Shown here: positions 1 through 10,688 of the stretch, one piece after another
How positions within the stretch are numbered: the stretch's first letter is position 1
Layout: every line of letters begins with the position of its first letter
Source of the DNA: Parvularculaceae bacterium
Lineage (GTDB): Bacteria; Pseudomonadota; Alphaproteobacteria; Caulobacterales; Parvularculaceae
NCBI GenBank assembly: GCA_021776435.1
Contig: JAJFFW010000079.1
Span: forward strand, 1-48,273
DNA length: 48,273 nt
Direction: 5' to 3'
Position numbers and translations under genes: made by a program
Notes under the pieces: model-generated
Told to the model about the DNA's origin: nothing
Database searches by the model: none
What the model saw: the letters and a program-made list of their open reading frames with translations, nothing else

Positions 1-1244
1 GCCTTGTCAGCGCCCTCAATCGGCGCCTCTCCTGCGGCATAAACATCGGAGATGATGGCGATGTCCGCGTCATTCAAACAAGCGCAAAAATCATCAAAAA
101 GATCGCGCAGGCGTGAAAACCGGTGGGGCTGTACGACGGCGATGACCTTGCCTTTTGAAACGTTTCGCGCAGCCCGTAATACGGCGGCGATTTCAACCGG
201 ATGATGGCCGTAATCATCGATGATGGCGACACCATTCCATTCGCCCGCACGTGTAAAGCGGCGTTTAACTCCGGTAAAATTGGCAAATCCATTCTTGATT
301 GCATCATCACTAGCCCCAAACCGACGCGCTACGATAACAGCCGGAATCGAGTTCAATACATTGTGCACGCCTGGCATTGGCAGGCGTATGTTTTTAATAC
401 ACGCCTCTTCACCGCCACGACGACGGAAGATGACGTCATAACACGATGCTCCCTCGTCATACGTAATATTCTCAGCGCGAACATCTGCTTGCGGATTGGT
501 TCCATAAGTGATCAATCGCCGATCGGTGACACGCCCAACAAGCGCTTGCACCTCAGGGTGGTCGAGACAAACGATACCAAAACCATAAAATGGCGTGTTC
601 TCAATAAAGGCGTCAAAGGCCAATCGTAATTCTTCGAATCCGCCCCAATGGTCCAAATGTTCCGGGTCGATATTGGTCACGACAGCGATGGTCGTCGGCA
701 ACCGCAAAAACGCACCGTCGGACTCGTCCGCTTCGACAACCATCCAATCGCCTTCTCCAAGACGTGCATTGGCGCCGTAAGCGTTGATTATACCCCCATT
801 AATAACGGTCGGATCCATGCCCGCTTCATCGAGGAGCGCTGCGATCAAACTCGTTGTCGTTGTCTTTCCGTGAGTCCCTGCAACGCTAATAGTCCATTTC
901 AATCGCATCAGCTCGGCCAGCATATCAGCGCGACGCACCACAGGAACATGGCGCGCGCGCGCGGCGAGCACTTCCGGATTGTCACGTTTAATAGCGGTTG
1001 AAACGACGACTGCGTCTGCATCATCAATATTGCTCGATGCATGTCCAATGGTGACCTGAATCCCCATCGTTCTCAGCCGCTGGACGGTCGCACTCTCGGT
1101 CACATCGGATCCACGCACCTCATAACCCAAATTGTGCATAACCTCGGCGATGCCGGACATCCCGATGCCGCCAATACCGACGAAATGCACCGCGCCGACA
1201 CCAAAAGGCAGCTTGATCTTAATTTTGCGGGGGTCGCTCATCAT
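1..1244 (-). CDS. murC: UDP-N-acetylmuramate--L-alanine ligase MurC (C-terminus cut by window edge)
   Basis: MurC adds L-alanine to UDP-MurNAc, the first cytoplasmic step of the peptidoglycan stem peptide. The frame is open from the start codon to the window edge and gives about 414 residues. The usual length is near 470, so roughly the last 55 residues are missing. The N-terminus has the nucleotide-binding run [13 protein letters not shown], and the last visible part holds the MurC-typical [14 protein letters not shown]. The start at 1244 forms an ATGA overlap with the murG stop; a second in-frame ATG follows directly at 1241. It is the last visible gene of the minus-strand dcw operon. Any further genes such as murB, ddl, ftsQ, ftsA or ftsZ would lie beyond the edge. 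Assignment is firm from sequence and position. Confidence 0.96.
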   Translation of the reverse strand, partial: MMSDPRKIKIKLPFGVGAVHFVGIGGIGMSGIAEVMHNLGYEVRGSDVTESATVQRLRTMGIQVTIGHASSNIDDADAVVVSTAIKRDNPEVLAARARHVPVVRRADMLAELMRLKWTISVAGTHGKTTTTSLIAALLDEAGMDPTVINGGIINAYGANARLGEGDWMVVEADESDGAFLRLPTTIAVVTNIDPEHLDHWGGFEELRLAFDAFIENTPFYGFGIVCLDHPEVQALVGRVTDRRLITYGTNPQADVRAENITYDEGASCYDVIFRRRGGEEACIKNIRLPMPGVHNVLNSIPAVIVARRFGASDDAIKNGFANFTGVKRRFTRAGEWNGVAIIDDYGHHPVEIAAVLRAARNVSKGKVIAVVQPHRFSRLRDLFDDFCACLNDADIAIISDVYAAGEAPIEGADK

Positions 1245-2359
1245 GCGTCCTTTAGCGTTGCGTTCTTGCGCGAGATCTCTTCAACCAGGTCAGCGAGCGC
1301 CACGGACGCCCCGCGTTTTACGCGTCCATGAGCAGCGGCCGCCATTTGTTCGAGACGTCCTGCCTCGGTCAAGAGTGAGACCATGGCGCTGCGCAATGCT
1401 TCTTGTGTAAAATGCTTTTCTGGCAAGACAAAGGCCGCATCAACTTCAGAAAGGACACGGGCATTCCCTGTTTGATGATCATCCATCGCGATGGCGAGCG
1501 GGACTAGGATAGAAGGACGGCCGATTGCACTCAACTCAGTAACGGTCGACGCCCCGGCGCGTGAAACAACGAGGTGCGCCCACGCCATCCGTTCTGGGAG
1601 GTCCTCAAAAAACGGAGCAACTTGATGGACAACCCCGGCGCCACTGTAGCCGGCGCGTACGGCCTCCAGGTCATTTTCACGAACCTGATGGGCGACGCTT
1701 AGTCGGTGGCGAATTGCTTCAGGCAAAGCCGCAATTGCGCGCACTGGCGCCTCCGAAAAGATCGAACTCCCTTGGCTGCCGCCAAAGATAAGGAGGTTTA
1801 TCGGTCCAGATGTATCAGGGGGCGTAAATCCCACGCTTTCCAGTACAGCAACGGTATCGCGCACCGGGTTCCCCACTTCAATGGATTTGAGCCGTGCTTT
1901 GGCTGAGACCTTATCGATAACAGGAAAAGCGTGACCAATAAATTTTGCTCCCCCTGCAAGAAGCCTGTTTGTTCGTCCCAGAACGCTATTTTGCTCGTGC
2001 AGAGCGTAAGGAATACCTATGAGGGCCGCCGCCGTCATCGCGGGCAGGGACGGATAACCGCCAAAACCCACAGCAGCGACGGGTTTATACTCTCCAAACT
2101 TTCGAAATGCGGTGAAGAGACCACCGACGATTGAGAATCCCGCTGACACCTTGGCAATTGGTCCGCCGAGCGATGGTGTCGCTGCAGAAACTTCAAACCG
2201 TGCATCCGCAGGGAAATCTTGCGCATAACGCGCGCCGCGGGCATCTGTCACCAGAAGAACGGACCGGCCGCGGCGTTTTAGCTCTTGTGCGAGGGCTTGA
2301 GCCGGAAAGAGATGTCCGCCCGTTCCCCCAGCCGCCAACGCGATGGGGTTCCTCTTCAC
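1241..2359 (-). CDS. murG: UDP-GlcNAc:lipid-pentapeptide GlcNAc transferase MurG
   Basis: MurG transfers GlcNAc from UDP-GlcNAc to lipid I on the cytoplasmic face of the inner membrane, making lipid II. The 372-residue product is of normal family length. It starts with the glycine-rich [16 protein letters not shown] loop, has the GFGGYPS motif and the [14 protein letters not shown] region near residue 120, and carries the C-terminal nucleotide-sugar segment [20 protein letters not shown]. The start is GTG, which overlaps the ftsW stop as GTGA. The stop overlaps the murC start as ATGA, so it is embedded in translational coupling on both sides. There is no sign of truncation or transfer. Confidence 0.97.
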   Translation of the reverse strand: MKRNPIALAAGGTGGHLFPAQALAQELKRRGRSVLLVTDARGARYAQDFPADARFEVSAATPSLGGPIAKVSAGFSIVGGLFTAFRKFGEYKPVAAVGFGGYPSLPAMTAAALIGIPYALHEQNSVLGRTNRLLAGGAKFIGHAFPVIDKVSAKARLKSIEVGNPVRDTVAVLESVGFTPPDTSGPINLLIFGGSQGSSIFSEAPVRAIAALPEAIRHRLSVAHQVRENDLEAVRAGYSGAGVVHQVAPFFEDLPERMAWAHLVVSRAGASTVTELSAIGRPSILVPLAIAMDDHQTGNARVLSEVDAAFVLPEKHFTQEALRSAMVSLLTEAGRLEQMAAAAHGRVKRGASVALADLVEEISRKNATLKDA

Positions 2360-3495
2360 GGCATAATCTCCTTACGCCGCCAAACTGGACCCTGTGCGCG
2401 CGTCAATGCAAGGATAAGCCCAAGCGTCAACCCTGTAGCGATAAGTGAAGATCCTCCGTATGAAATGAACGGTAACGTCATTCCCTTAGCAGGCATTGCA
2501 CGCAACGATACGCCAATATTGATAATCGCCTGCAAACCAAACATCGCTGTTAGTCCGGAAACTGCGCATTGCGTAAATAGGCTACGTTGCTCAAGCGCTA
2601 ACATAAATGATCGCATCACGAACGCTGCAAACAGGATAATAATCAATAGACAAAAGAAGAATCCGAATTCTTCCGCAGCCACAGCAAAGATAAAATCCGT
2701 ATGCGCATCCGGTACGTGCATTTTAAGCGCTGGGGCATCCGGCGCCTTACCGAAAGGACCGCCATTGACGATCGCTTCCAGGCCGCGCTCGACTTGATAG
2801 TTCTCCGTACCGGCCGGGTTTAAAAAACCATCCACCCGCTGCGCCACATGGGGGAAAAAGAAGTACCCGCCGACGAGCGCCGCCCCGGCCAAAACGCAAA
2901 GACTAATGATCCATAACCAGCTCCAACCCGCGATGAAAAACATCGCCGCCCAAACGGCGGTCATCAAAAACCATTGCCCCACATCGGGTTGCAAAAGCAG
3001 GATTACGGCAAATATTCCGTAAAGAGCCATGCCAATCAGACCCCCTGGAAAATTTGAATTTCGCGCACCTTCAGCAAGCATCCAGGCGGCGACTACCACA
3101 AATCCGGGTTTTGCGAATTCAGAGGGCTGAATACCGAAGGCGCCAAGATCTAACCATCGTTTGGCGCCGTTGATCTCAGGCGCGAAAAGAACCGCAACAA
3201 CCATAAGCATCATCGCCCCTACAAACACCAACACACCAAGCCGTCGGGCCTGCAAAGGCGTGAGCAACGATACGCCGAACATCGTCAAGAGCGCAGGTGC
3301 GAGGAAAAAAATCTGCCGAAAGGCAAAATGAAAATCATTACTAATATGAAGACGCGCCGCCGCAACTGGCCCCGCCGCCAGTATCAGCACGATACCCACC
3401 ATGACAATAGCCGCTATCAAAGCGAGGCTAAACCTGTCAACCGACCACCACCAACGTGCAATTTTCGAATTATTCACACGCGAGAGAACTGTCAC
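2356..3495 (-). CDS. ftsW: SEDS peptidoglycan glycosyltransferase FtsW
   Basis: FtsW is the septal SEDS-family glycan polymerase that works with FtsI (PBP3) at the division site in the inner membrane. The 379-residue protein is almost wholly hydrophobic, with about ten membrane segments starting near residue 22. It shows family signatures such as INGAKRWLDLGAFGIQPSE (near 110) and, toward the end, LPFISYGGSSL. The start is GTG, overlapping the murD stop as GTGA, and the stop overlaps the GTG start of murG. RodA is the alternative SEDS member, but placement between murD and murG in a dcw cluster makes FtsW by far the better name. Confidence 0.96.
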   Translation of the reverse strand: MTVLSRVNNSKIARWWWSVDRFSLALIAAIVMVGIVLILAAGPVAAARLHISNDFHFAFRQIFFLAPALLTMFGVSLLTPLQARRLGVLVFVGAMMLMVVAVLFAPEINGAKRWLDLGAFGIQPSEFAKPGFVVVAAWMLAEGARNSNFPGGLIGMALYGIFAVILLLQPDVGQWFLMTAVWAAMFFIAGWSWLWIISLCVLAGAALVGGYFFFPHVAQRVDGFLNPAGTENYQVERGLEAIVNGGPFGKAPDAPALKMHVPDAHTDFIFAVAAEEFGFFFCLLIIILFAAFVMRSFMLALEQRSLFTQCAVSGLTAMFGLQAIINIGVSLRAMPAKGMTLPFISYGGSSLIATGLTLGLILALTRAQGPVWRRKEIMP

Positions 3496-4904
3496 GCCGC
3501 CTCTCCCACCGCATTGGCTAATCCTCGAACAATACGGCGGAAAAAATCACCGCGTTCTTCAAAATTCTTGAATTGATCATCAGGCGCACATGCCGGTGAC
3601 AACAAAACAACCGGCGACTCAGCTTTGCTGGCTTGGGCGTCTTTGAACGCGCGTGCAACTGCCATCGCCAGATCACCCTCCGACACACAATCAACAGCAT
3701 CGCCACGCTGATCCGCAAACAATGATGGCGCTTCGCCAATCAGATAGGCGCGGCGGACACTGTCAACTGCGTCTCGCAACTTACGCACGTCAACCGCCTG
3801 CACCTTGCCGCCAGCAATCCAGAAAACATCCGTATAACTATGAAGAGCCATAGCCGTTGCATCCGTGTTACTCGCACTTGAATCATTTATAAAAGTAACG
3901 TTTCCAATTCGCCCAACCTCTTCCATTCTGTGATTCAATGCTTCGAACCGTTCAGCAGCCCTTACAGCGGCGGCCGGTGAAACACTCAAAAGGCCACTGG
4001 CTGCAAGAGCAGCGGCGGCATTTTGCTGGTTGTGTAACCCGCGAAGCGATGAAACGTCCGAAATGTCACCGGCAAACGTTGTCTTGCCATCCAGGTTATA
4101 AAAGAGACGCCCACTTAACGCGAACACACCGCGCCCAAGCGCACTAAGTGCTGAGAATGGAACAACCCTAATTCGCTCCTCAGCCATCAGCGCTGTGCAT
4201 ATATCTTGCATATTCATGTCATCGACACCGATGATCGCTGTGTCATCAGAAGTTTGGTTCAAAAAGATCCGTTTCATTGATCGGACATATCCGTCGAAAC
4301 TGTCATGCCGATCAATATGAACCATCGCAAGATTCAAAAACACGGCAATATCAGCATGAAATGTACGAGTGAGATCAAGCTGTAACGATGACAACTTCAA
4401 AACATAAACGCTGTTACGCGCTGGCGCCGGCAATTCGAGAACTGGCGCGCCAGGATTGGCGCCGACATGTACGTCGCAACCGTTCTCGCGAAGAATGTGC
4501 CCGATAAGCGCCGTCGTCGTCGATTTCCCGTTGGAGCCTGTTATTGCCACAAGCATCGGTCTTTCGACAGGTTCCAGCGCATTCATTGCACGTGCAAAGA
4601 GTTCAATGTCGCCAATCACCTCAATATCTTCGATCTTCGCCTTTCGTACAATCGGATGTGGCTTTGGATGAGTGAGAGAAATTCCAGAACTCAAGACAAT
4701 CGACGAAAGCTCCTTCCACGGCCATAGCTTCGGATGCTCGGCTAAGTACTCCGTATTCGCAGTTTTTCCACGAACTTCTGGGTTCTCGTCCCAGGTAAAA
4801 ACATGTGCGCCAGATGCAACCAACGCATTAGCCGTCGCCATGCCGGTCTCACCAAGCCCGTAGACTCCAACTTTTTTGTTCTTCATACCCGGAATGATAA
4901 TCAT
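3492..4904 (-). CDS. murD: UDP-N-acetylmuramoyl-L-alanine--D-glutamate ligase MurD
   Basis: MurD adds D-glutamate to UDP-MurNAc-L-Ala. I chose the ATG at 4904 (470 residues) because it falls 11 bases after the mraY stop and has an AGGAA ribosome site. The open frame runs further upstream to 5003, but that part lies inside mraY and does not look like MurD. An inner ATG at 4886 is possible. The N-terminal Rossmann motif VGVYGLGETGMA, the ATP loop ITGSNGKSTTTALIGH, the NHRMEEVG segment and FINDSSASNTDATAMAL are all in the expected order. Genes on both sides overlap or nearly touch it, in keeping with one operon. Confidence 0.96.
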   Translation of the reverse strand: MIIIPGMKNKKVGVYGLGETGMATANALVASGAHVFTWDENPEVRGKTANTEYLAEHPKLWPWKELSSIVLSSGISLTHPKPHPIVRKAKIEDIEVIGDIELFARAMNALEPVERPMLVAITGSNGKSTTTALIGHILRENGCDVHVGANPGAPVLELPAPARNSVYVLKLSSLQLDLTRTFHADIAVFLNLAMVHIDRHDSFDGYVRSMKRIFLNQTSDDTAIIGVDDMNMQDICTALMAEERIRVVPFSALSALGRGVFALSGRLFYNLDGKTTFAGDISDVSSLRGLHNQQNAAAALAASGLLSVSPAAAVRAAERFEALNHRMEEVGRIGNVTFINDSSASNTDATAMALHSYTDVFWIAGGKVQAVDVRKLRDAVDSVRRAYLIGEAPSLFADQRGDAVDCVSEGDLAMAVARAFKDAQASKAESPVVLLSPACAPDDQFKNFEERGDFFRRIVRGLANAVGEAA

Positions 4905-4915
4905 CGGGGTAATTC

Positions 4916-6022
4916 CTATCTGAGTTTTAGTGTGGCGAGTCCCACAAGAGCTAATATGACAGCGATTATCCAGAAGCGAACAACAATGGTCGACTCTTTC
5001 CATCCCAATTGTTCGAAATGGTGATGGATTGGCGCCATGCGAAAGACCCTCTTGCCGAAGAGTTTGAAAGAGGCGATCTGGATCATCACCGAAAGCCCTT
5101 CGAGTACGAAGAGACCGCCGACAATCGCCAGTACGATCTCGTGTTTGGCGGCGACAGCAATCGAACCGATCGCCCCACCGAGCGCAAGTGAACCGGTATC
5201 ACCCATAAAAATCATGGCCGGCGGAGCGTTAAACCACAAGAAACCAAGCCCCGCGCCGATAATCGCACCGCAGATCACAGTTAATTCACCGACGCCAGGC
5301 ACGAAGGGAACCTGAAGGTAATCCGCATAGATTGCATTTCCTACCAGATAGGCGATGACGGCATAGGTAGCAGCGGCAATCATGACCGGAACAGTCGCAA
5401 GCCCATCTAAACCGTCAGTGAGATTGACGGTGTTCGAGGCGCCGACAATCACGAACGCGGCGAACGGTACGAACATCAATCCAAGGGGAATAAAAAGGTT
5501 CTTGAAAAACGGCAGTGGAACAGAACTTTCAATACCTTGCGCAGCTTCGGGTGAAGCGCCCAGGGTGCGCATACAGACGTAACCCGCCACTAACGCCACC
5601 GCGAATTGAATGACCAGTTTGAAACTTCCGGATACGCCAGCCGCACTGCGCCGCATAACTTTCAGATAATCATCAATAAATCCAAGCAACCCAAAGGCCA
5701 AAGTCACGCCAATCACAACCCACACATAAGCATTATCTAGCCGCGCCCATAGAAATGTGGCGACACTTAACGACAAGAGAATCAACACACCACCCATGGT
5801 TGGCGTGCCTGCTTTTTCGATTATGTGACTTTGAGGACCATCGTCTCGAATGGGCTGTCCGCGTCCCTGCTTACGCCGCATCCAGCTAATCAGCGATGGA
5901 CCTAAGAGGAATGACAGAATCAGCGCTGTCATCACCGCTCCACCGCTGCGAAATGTGAGATAGCGGAAAACATTGAAGAATTGAAAGTCATCCGCAAGCG
6001 GCGTTAACAAATGATACAACAT
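4916..6022 (-). CDS. mraY: Phospho-MurNAc-pentapeptide translocase MraY
   Basis: MraY joins phospho-MurNAc-pentapeptide to undecaprenyl phosphate to make lipid I in the inner membrane. The protein has 368 residues, the normal length, with about ten membrane helices. Family motifs include KAGTPTMGG near residue 71, the acidic [12 protein letters not shown] motif, [10 protein letters not shown] in the middle, [12 protein letters not shown], and the [13 protein letters not shown] motif close to the end. It sits between murF, 18 bases upstream, and murD, 11 bases downstream. Nothing is unusual. Confidence 0.97.
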   Translation of the reverse strand: MLYHLLTPLADDFQFFNVFRYLTFRSGGAVMTALILSFLLGPSLISWMRRKQGRGQPIRDDGPQSHIIEKAGTPTMGGVLILLSLSVATFLWARLDNAYVWVVIGVTLAFGLLGFIDDYLKVMRRSAAGVSGSFKLVIQFAVALVAGYVCMRTLGASPEAAQGIESSVPLPFFKNLFIPLGLMFVPFAAFVIVGASNTVNLTDGLDGLATVPVMIAAATYAVIAYLVGNAIYADYLQVPFVPGVGELTVICGAIIGAGLGFLWFNAPPAMIFMGDTGSLALGGAIGSIAVAAKHEIVLAIVGGLFVLEGLSVMIQIASFKLFGKRVFRMAPIHHHFEQLGWKESTIVVRFWIIAVILALVGLATLKLR

Positions 6023-6040
6023 ACTCGATCCGACATCCTA

Positions 6041-7468
6041 CTAGGTGCGCGCTTTTAAGGCATGCACGATTTCACTTACTCTCGACGCATTTGAGCCTTT
6101 GATCATGACAACGTCGCCGTCACGTAGGTTGGCGAGAAGACCATCCAATAACCCGGAAGCAGCGGGTGAGATATCACCTCGCATTGAGACAGGCGCCGCC
6201 TCCCAAAGCTCATGCATGAGCGCGCCGGCGACATATAACCTATCAACGCCCGCCGCGACCAACTGTTTTGCCAACCCGGCATGAAGAGCTTTGCTCTCAG
6301 GTCCAAGCTCCAGCATCTCGCCAAGAACAGCGATCCGGCGACCTTTCCCCGCCGGTCGTGTCGCGCCCAATAGCAAGAGCGCCGCCGCCATCGAGGCAGG
6401 GTTTGCGTTATAACTTTCATCGATCAGAACTGCTTCTCCACCACCGGGCAGCGAAAAACGCGTCTGCTCGCCACGTCCCGCAGCGGGTGTGAGATTAGCA
6501 AGCGCGACCATTGCCGCGTCGAGATCCAGGTCAATGGCATGAACGACCGCGAGCGTAGAGAGGCTATTTATCGCTTGATGTTTGCCTGGCATACTAAGTT
6601 TGTAGCTGACTTTTTTGCCCTTCAATTCGGCTGTAATTTGAGCGTACTCACCGTCATATCGATAGCCAGTGAGACGAAAATCTGCATCCGCGTTTTCCCC
6701 AAAACTTAAAATGCGCTTGACGCCAACCTCTTCGGCACGGCGCCTTAGCAATGGGTAATGGGGATTATCACCAGGCAAGATTGCCACACTGCTCGGTTTC
6801 ATACCGAGAAAGATTTCCGCTTTTGCTTCCGCTATTTCCTCTACGGAGGAAAAGAATTCCAGATGCGCCGGCGCCACCGTGGTTATTACACTCACATGTG
6901 GCGCCACGAGACGCGTCAGCGGCGTAATCTCGCCGCTATGATTCATGCCAATTTCAAAGACCCCAAAATCACTCGCCATCGGCATGCGCGCAAGAGTCAG
7001 AGGAACACCCCACTGATTGTTGAAGCTTTTATCCGCTGCATGTACATCGCCTGCGGTCGCCAGAGCCGCGCGCAACATTTCCTTGGTGCTCGTCTTACCA
7101 ACCGACCCTGTAACAGCGACACGTTTCCCAAAATTACGATCACGTGCAGCGCGAGCGAGATCACTCAATCCTTCAAGCGTATCAGGTACAACCAGCAAGG
7201 GAGCGCTGTCAGGTGCGTCCTTCGGCGCGCGCGCAACGAGCGCCGCTGCTGCTCCCGCCTCGAACGCCTTACGAATAAATTCATGCCCGTCTCGGGTATC
7301 CTTCAAAGCGACGAATATTTCGCCCGGCTTCAAAGAGCGAGTATCAATAGAAACACCTTTCGCCGCCCATTCTTCTGCGATCCAACGATCAGGATCACCT
7401 CCTCGCGCGCAAAGCGCACCGCCCGTTGCCGCAGCCGCTTCATATGCCGTCCATAACCCAGTCGTCAT
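6041..7468 (-). CDS. murF: UDP-MurNAc-tripeptide--D-alanyl-D-alanine ligase MurF
   Basis: MurF adds D-Ala-D-Ala to UDP-MurNAc-tripeptide and completes the cytoplasmic pentapeptide precursor. The ATG at 7468 is preferred: it makes an ATGA overlap with the murE stop and has an AAGGAG ribosome site about ten bases upstream. A longer frame starting at 7489 would place that ribosome site inside the gene. The 475-residue product shows DTRSLKPGEIFVALK near the N-terminus, the ATP loop VTGSVGKTSTKEML, FNNQWGVPLTLARMP, the EIGMNHSGEI motif, DESYNANPASM, and a C-terminal VMIKGSNASRV. Confidence 0.97.
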   Translation of the reverse strand: MTTGLWTAYEAAAATGGALCARGGDPDRWIAEEWAAKGVSIDTRSLKPGEIFVALKDTRDGHEFIRKAFEAGAAAALVARAPKDAPDSAPLLVVPDTLEGLSDLARAARDRNFGKRVAVTGSVGKTSTKEMLRAALATAGDVHAADKSFNNQWGVPLTLARMPMASDFGVFEIGMNHSGEITPLTRLVAPHVSVITTVAPAHLEFFSSVEEIAEAKAEIFLGMKPSSVAILPGDNPHYPLLRRRAEEVGVKRILSFGENADADFRLTGYRYDGEYAQITAELKGKKVSYKLSMPGKHQAINSLSTLAVVHAIDLDLDAAMVALANLTPAAGRGEQTRFSLPGGGEAVLIDESYNANPASMAAALLLLGATRPAGKGRRIAVLGEMLELGPESKALHAGLAKQLVAAGVDRLYVAGALMHELWEAAPVSMRGDISPAASGLLDGLLANLRDGDVVMIKGSNASRVSEIVHALKART

Positions 7469-8904
7469 CTCCCGATCTCCTTTCCCCATTGCGCCGCCTG
7501 AGCACGCGCGACCTGCACGTCGTCAAACGGAAGGGTGACCCCGCCCACGATTTGCCCCTGCTCATGCCCCTTTCCTGCTATAAAAAGCACGTCGCCGGGT
7601 TCAATCATCGCAATCCCCATTGCGATAGCCTGCGCTCGGTCACCGATTTCTTTTGCGCCGGGGCATCCTTCGAGCACTTGTTGGCGAATCAGGGCGGGAT
7701 CTTCCGTACGTGGATTATCATCGCTCACGATCACCATATCTGCATTGGCGGAAGCCGCACCACCCATCAAGGGTCGCTTGGATTGGTCCCGATCACCGCC
7801 AGCGCCGATGATAACAATAAGTTTCCCGGTCAGGTGTGGACGCATCGCTTTGAGCGCGATCGCAACAGCATCTGGTGTATGTGCATAATCCACATAGATC
7901 GCGCCGCCATTGACATCCGTGACATGCTCCATACGCCCTGGAACGCCTTGGAGCATTTCAAGCTTTGGCAGAACATCCGCGAACGACACCCCAGATGCAT
8001 TCACAAGGCCCGCCGCGACAAGCGCATTCTCGACCTGAAAAGCTCCAATCAAAGGAAGATTGAGCAGATATTCTCTAGCACCAGCCTCCACCTTGATCTC
8101 AATTCCATCTGAATGCGCAATAGTCCCGAGAAGACGTAAATCCTTCCCGGCGGCGCCAACAGTCAGCATCTTAAGATCGCGCGCCATCACTTCATTCATC
8201 GCACGATTGGCGCCTTGACCATCGGCGTTTATGACGGCAACGCCATCTCGCGGAAGAAGTTCTGTAAACAACCGTAATTTCGCCTGACGATAACTCTCAA
8301 AATCGGTATGAAAATCGAGATGGTCCTGAGTGATGTTGGTAAACGCAGCCGCCGACAGGCGCACCCCGTCAGCGCGATACTGCGCAAGTCCATGAGATGA
8401 GACCTCCATCGCCAAATGCGTAACACCGGCCTGCGTCATTTCATCCAGTGTTTCATGAAGCATGACGGCATGGGGCGTCGTGTGACCGAGTTCACGCTTA
8501 AAATTGGTTGCGGACGCCCCGAGCGTACCAAGGCTCCCTGATTTAAACCCAAGATGCTTCCAGATTTGCTCACAAAAACGAGCCGTAGATGTCTTTCCAT
8601 TGGTGCCCGTGATCCCCACAACGATATCAGGCTGACGTGGGTAGAATCGAGCCGCCATCTGCGCCAAACGACGACGCGGCTCAGGATCACTAATCAGAGA
8701 AACCTGCGTCGATGCACCGGGCCTAGCCAACACAGCCACCGCACCAGCTTTTTCAGCCATCGGAATATATTCAGCGCCATCATGAGCTGACCCAGACAAT
8801 GCCGCGAAGAGAAACCCCGGCGAGACTTCACGACTATCCGCTGTCAGGCCGGTAATTTCAGGATCAATCTTCAGCGATTCACCTACCAGTTGTGACAATC
8901 TCAT
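7465..8904 (-). CDS. murE: UDP-MurNAc-L-Ala-D-Glu--meso-diaminopimelate ligase MurE
   Basis: MurE adds the third residue of the stem peptide. The DDNPRTEDP segment carries the DNPR motif known from enzymes that select meso-diaminopimelate, as expected for a Gram-negative wall. The product has 479 residues. Other signatures are TADSREVSPGFLFAAL at the start, the ATP loop ITGTNGKTSTARF, MEVSSHGL, NITQDHLDFH and VDYAHTPDA. The start overlaps the ftsI stop as ATGA, and the stop overlaps the murF start the same way. All expected motifs are present. Confidence 0.97.
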   Translation of the reverse strand: MRLSQLVGESLKIDPEITGLTADSREVSPGFLFAALSGSAHDGAEYIPMAEKAGAVAVLARPGASTQVSLISDPEPRRRLAQMAARFYPRQPDIVVGITGTNGKTSTARFCEQIWKHLGFKSGSLGTLGASATNFKRELGHTTPHAVMLHETLDEMTQAGVTHLAMEVSSHGLAQYRADGVRLSAAAFTNITQDHLDFHTDFESYRQAKLRLFTELLPRDGVAVINADGQGANRAMNEVMARDLKMLTVGAAGKDLRLLGTIAHSDGIEIKVEAGAREYLLNLPLIGAFQVENALVAAGLVNASGVSFADVLPKLEMLQGVPGRMEHVTDVNGGAIYVDYAHTPDAVAIALKAMRPHLTGKLIVIIGAGGDRDQSKRPLMGGAASANADMVIVSDDNPRTEDPALIRQQVLEGCPGAKEIGDRAQAIAMGIAMIEPGDVLFIAGKGHEQGQIVGGVTLPFDDVQVARAQAAQWGKEIGR

Positions 8905-10673
8905 GGGGCGCCTCCGATAGTAACGGAGCTAACAACCACATTGGCATCGGTTGAAGACTCATCGGAAGCAAAGGCGACGAATGCGGAAGTATCGGTAACT
9001 GGCGTCACACGCAGAATTGGCGCAATGCGAGCTACGATCTGCGAAAATGTCGGTGCTGCGTTCCAACCAGCAGTCGCATATCCATATGTTGAATCTGTCG
9101 GTTTCGGGTTATCCAGAGAAACGAGAACGACATAACGTGGCGAGTACCCTGGAAATGCGCCAACAAAGCTCGCTATACGGACACTCTTATCATACCCGCC
9201 TGCATGAGGTTTATCAGCAGTCGCTGTCTTTCCGATCGGGTAATAACCCTGCACCTCCGCTTGGCGCGCGGTGCCATCTGTGATTACACGCCTCAATACT
9301 CTTCGCATTATGGCGCTTGTTTTTGGCGACAAAACGCGCGCACCTTCACGCACAGTAACAGTCTTCAAAAATGTAGGCGCACGATAGACACCGCCATTAA
9401 CGACACCAGCGTAGGCCGCAAGAAGATGCAGTGGTGTGACGGAGATCCCATGTCCGTAAGAAATTGTTGCGGTCTCAACCGGACCCCATTTAGACGGCAA
9501 ACCGGGAGACCGGTTTTCATAAAGCTCGATTGGAAGCGGTTCCGTTAGACCGAGCGCGGATAACATAGTCCGCAAACGTTCCGGTCCCAGATCAGCAGCC
9601 ATCCGCGCCGCCCCAATATTTGAGGAGTGCTGGACAACTTCTGAAAATTTTAGAATCCGGTTCTCTCCATGAAAATCGCCGATCACCCGATCAGCGACTT
9701 GGTATGTCCCTCGTGCGTCATACTCCGAGGCCTCATCGCCAGCGCCTGTTTCCAATACCGCAGCAGCAGTGAAGGCTTTGAAAGCGGACCCCAGCTCATA
9801 GCGATCATAAGTGGCGCGATTACGGCGCCAATCATCCAGCGCGGCGCCTGGAGCATTGGGATTGAAGTCCGGAAGGCTCACCAAAGCTATGATCTCTCCG
9901 GTATCCGTATCGATCACACCACCCCACGCCGCCTCGGCCGAGAAGATCGCCATCGCCTTCTTCAATTCATCCTCGAGCACTTGCTGAGCACGGATATCGA
10001 TGGATGAAACCAAGGGATTTGTATTTCCGCGCGCCTCCAGAACGCGCTCCAAGCCCATTACACCGCCCTTGCCAGGCGCCGTATGCCCGATCACATGGGA
10101 AGCCAGAGATTGATGCGGATAATAGCGTTGAACGCGTGGGGTAAATCGCACTCCCGGCAGACCAAGAGCAAACACAGCGTCCTGCTCAGCGGGCGTAAGG
10201 TCCGAACGGACTTCGATATAACGGGCCTGCGTAAGTTTTTTCTCTAACGCGTCGACGTCAACACCTTCGAGGACATCAGCCAGTGCATCTGCCGTTTCGC
10301 GCGCATCCCAAATTTCAGCGCGCGTGACCTCAAGCGCCATCATCGGCAAGTTAACGGCCAGCAGGACTCCATTGCGGTCAACAATCTCTGTACGCGCTAA
10401 ATGTTCCGCTGGAGCCCCTGCCCGCACAGCTGCAGACTTAAAACCGACATATCCTAGCGAAACATAAGCAAGTCTCGCGCCCAACCCCGCAAAGGTGACG
10501 CAAAAAACGACAAGAACCATTCCAATCCGCGCGTGCGCTCTTTCTGCGAGTCTCGATTTCGCTCCGCGGGCAGTTATATGCGCATGAGTTTGTTCAATTT
10601 GACGGCTATCTGTCTTCGCTATGACATAGGCGCGCGGCGCTCGCTTTTTTCTAAGCCGCCCGAAAAACGCCAT
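8901..10673 (-). CDS. ftsI: Septal peptidoglycan transpeptidase FtsI (PBP3), with an altered KTG box
   Basis: FtsI is the class B penicillin-binding protein that crosslinks septal peptidoglycan as partner of FtsW. I chose the ATG at 10673 (590 residues) because GGAGG lies 9 bases upstream; the frame also contains a TTG at 10682 that would abut that site. There is a basic cytoplasmic tail, one membrane segment near 50-70, a PBP dimerisation domain, and a transpeptidase domain. The nucleophile motif is S296-A-F-K299 and the second motif is S350-S-N352. The third motif reads K482-T-A484 in the context GKTATADKPH, where the family normally has KTG. This is a real codon (gcg), and the region around it is otherwise well conserved. 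Confidence 0.95.
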   Translation of the reverse strand: MAFFGRLRKKRAPRAYVIAKTDSRQIEQTHAHITARGAKSRLAERAHARIGMVLVVFCVTFAGLGARLAYVSLGYVGFKSAAVRAGAPAEHLARTEIVDRNGVLLAVNLPMMALEVTRAEIWDARETADALADVLEGVDVDALEKKLTQARYIEVRSDLTPAEQDAVFALGLPGVRFTPRVQRYYPHQSLASHVIGHTAPGKGGVMGLERVLEARGNTNPLVSSIDIRAQQVLEDELKKAMAIFSAEAAWGGVIDTDTGEIIALVSLPDFNPNAPGAALDDWRRNRATYDRYELGSAFKAFTAAAVLETGAGDEASEYDARGTYQVADRVIGDFHGENRILKFSEVVQHSSNIGAARMAADLGPERLRTMLSALGLTEPLPIELYENRSPGLPSKWGPVETATISYGHGISVTPLHLLAAYAGVVNGGVYRAPTFLKTVTVREGARVLSPKTSAIMRRVLRRVITDGTARQAEVQGYYPIGKTATADKPHAGGYDKSVRIASFVGAFPGYSPRYVVLVSLDNPKPTDSTYGYATAGWNAAPTFSQIVARIAPILRVTPVTDTSAFVAFASDESSTDANVVVSSVTIGGAP

Positions 10674-10688
10674 CGCCAGCAACCTCCG

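Noticed and set aside
3653-3853. Plus-strand open frames inside murD and other dcw genes
   Set aside because: All overlap well-identified genes on the minus strand and show no domain or ribosome site.
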